Part shown: positions 4,893 through 5,213 of the stretch, one piece after another | Layout: each line of letters begins with the position of its first letter | Numbering within the stretch: the first letter of the stretch is position 1 | Source: Minisyncoccota bacterium | Lineage (GTDB): Bacteria; Patescibacteriota; Microgenomatia; Levybacterales; UBA12049 | DNA length: 5,213 nucleotides | Assembly (NCBI GenBank): GCA_025449795.1 | Contig: JANWIQ010000013.1 | Span: 1 to 5,213 of the forward strand | Reading direction: 5' to 3' | Notes under the pieces: generated by a model | Database searches by the model: none | Told to the model about the DNA's origin: nothing | The model's input: the letters and a program-made list of their open reading frames with translations, nothing else | Program-made: the position numbers and the translations under genes

Positions 4893-5213
4893 AACGATTG
4901 TCTTTTTTGCAAATTTGCCTCAGGGGAAATAAAAAAAGAGTTTATTTTGGAGAATGACGCGGTGATGGTGTTTGAGGATATCCATCCCATAAAACCAGTC
5001 CATCTGCTTATCGTGCCTAAAAAACACATCAAAGCATTTGAAGACCTGGAAGACGACATGCTTTTAGGTGAGATAAGAAAAGTGTTGCAAAGCATGGCAA
5101 AAGAAAAAGAGCTGGTAGGAAAAGGCTACAGGATTACCGTCAATGCAGGAGGTGCACAGGGTATAGATCATCTGCACTTCCACCTTACCGGGCCATGGGG
5201 TCTAAATGCTGCA
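4887..5213 (+). CDS. HIT-family (histidine triad) nucleotide-binding protein, 3' end outside window
   Basis: 109 codons are visible, with no stop before the window edge; bacterial HIT proteins are usually about 110-140 residues, so little is missing. The start MPNDCLFCKFASGEI contains the C5-x2-C8 pair of zinc-binding bacterial HIT proteins. H39 in KPVHLLIVPKKH47 matches the conserved HINT strand. The triad is H95-L-H97-F-H99 (DHLHFHLTGPWG), in which the middle His (H97) is the expected nucleophile for hydrolysing or transferring AMP from nucleoside phosphoramidates or related nucleotides. N87 (TVNAGGAQG) is the usual nucleotide-contacting Asn. It is a soluble cytoplasmic dimer in known relatives. 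There is no Shine-Dalgarno; the ATG is formed by the last unit of the 7-bp array, so initiation may be unassisted or leaderless from a promoter in the array (a weak TATAGT at 4859-4864). Confidence 0.93.
   Translation, partial: MPNDCLFCKFASGEIKKEFILENDAVMVFEDIHPIKPVHLLIVPKKHIKAFEDLEDDMLLGEIRKVLQSMAKEKELVGKGYRITVNAGGAQGIDHLHFHLTGPWGLNAA

Noticed and set aside
4868..4895. CRISPR-like array
   Set aside because: Units are 7 bp, contiguous and degenerate, with no spacers.
4511..5095. Minus-strand 194-residue open frame
   Set aside because: It runs antisense across two genes with clear catalytic motifs (DHH protein and HIT triad); its openness reflects codon bias.

Overview
The window looks like chromosomal DNA from a bacterium of the Candidate Phyla Radiation (Patescibacteria), perhaps Microgenomates-like. 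That placement is inferred from several weak signs: moderate-to-low GC, tight packing, an apparent archaeal/eukaryotic-type prolyl-tRNA synthetase tail, a small Pro/Ser/Thr-rich protein with one C-terminal membrane segment, an apparently leaderless promoter, and degenerate 7-bp tandem repeats inside and between genes. All five visible stop codons are TAA, and no gene needs a recoded TGA.

Layout. Bases 1-76 hold the last codons of a plus-strand gene, probably prolyl-tRNA synthetase. It converges with a minus-strand gene (504 down to 85) for a Pro-rich protein with a single membrane segment near its C-terminus. That gene has a TTGACA-18-TACGAT promoter placed so that transcription would start at about the ATG. 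The divergent region 505-627 carries three direct copies of TTCTTAC, at 21- and 11-bp spacing, plus one inverted copy next to the start of the opposite gene. This looks like an operator for a response-regulator-type factor.

To the right, a two-gene plus-strand unit encodes a GNAT-fold acyltransferase-like protein (628-1623). The ATG of a 711-residue histidine kinase (1624-3759) directly follows its stop codon. The kinase has about nine membrane segments, a GAF-like region, a dimerisation/phosphoacceptor domain and an ATPase domain. No response regulator gene is visible. Coupling of an acyltransferase-fold enzyme to a multi-pass receptor-like kinase, downstream of a clustered operator, is the most interesting system here. 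A signal-synthase/receptor pair is possible but unproven.

A short gap (3760-3857) follows, with a perfect extended -10 (TGTTATAAT), a 7-bp-stem hairpin that looks like a dispersed repeat, and a strong Shine-Dalgarno. It leads to a TTG-started DHH-superfamily phosphoesterase (3858-4814) whose C-terminal half carries an in-frame 7-bp repeat array. The next gap (4815-4886) consists entirely of degenerate 7-bp units running into the start codon of a HIT-family nucleotide-binding protein, which is cut by the window edge. The two conserved genes at the right end are probably nucleotide/phosphoester housekeeping enzymes. The left-centre divergent region and the acyltransferase-kinase pair are the regulatory, less-described part.
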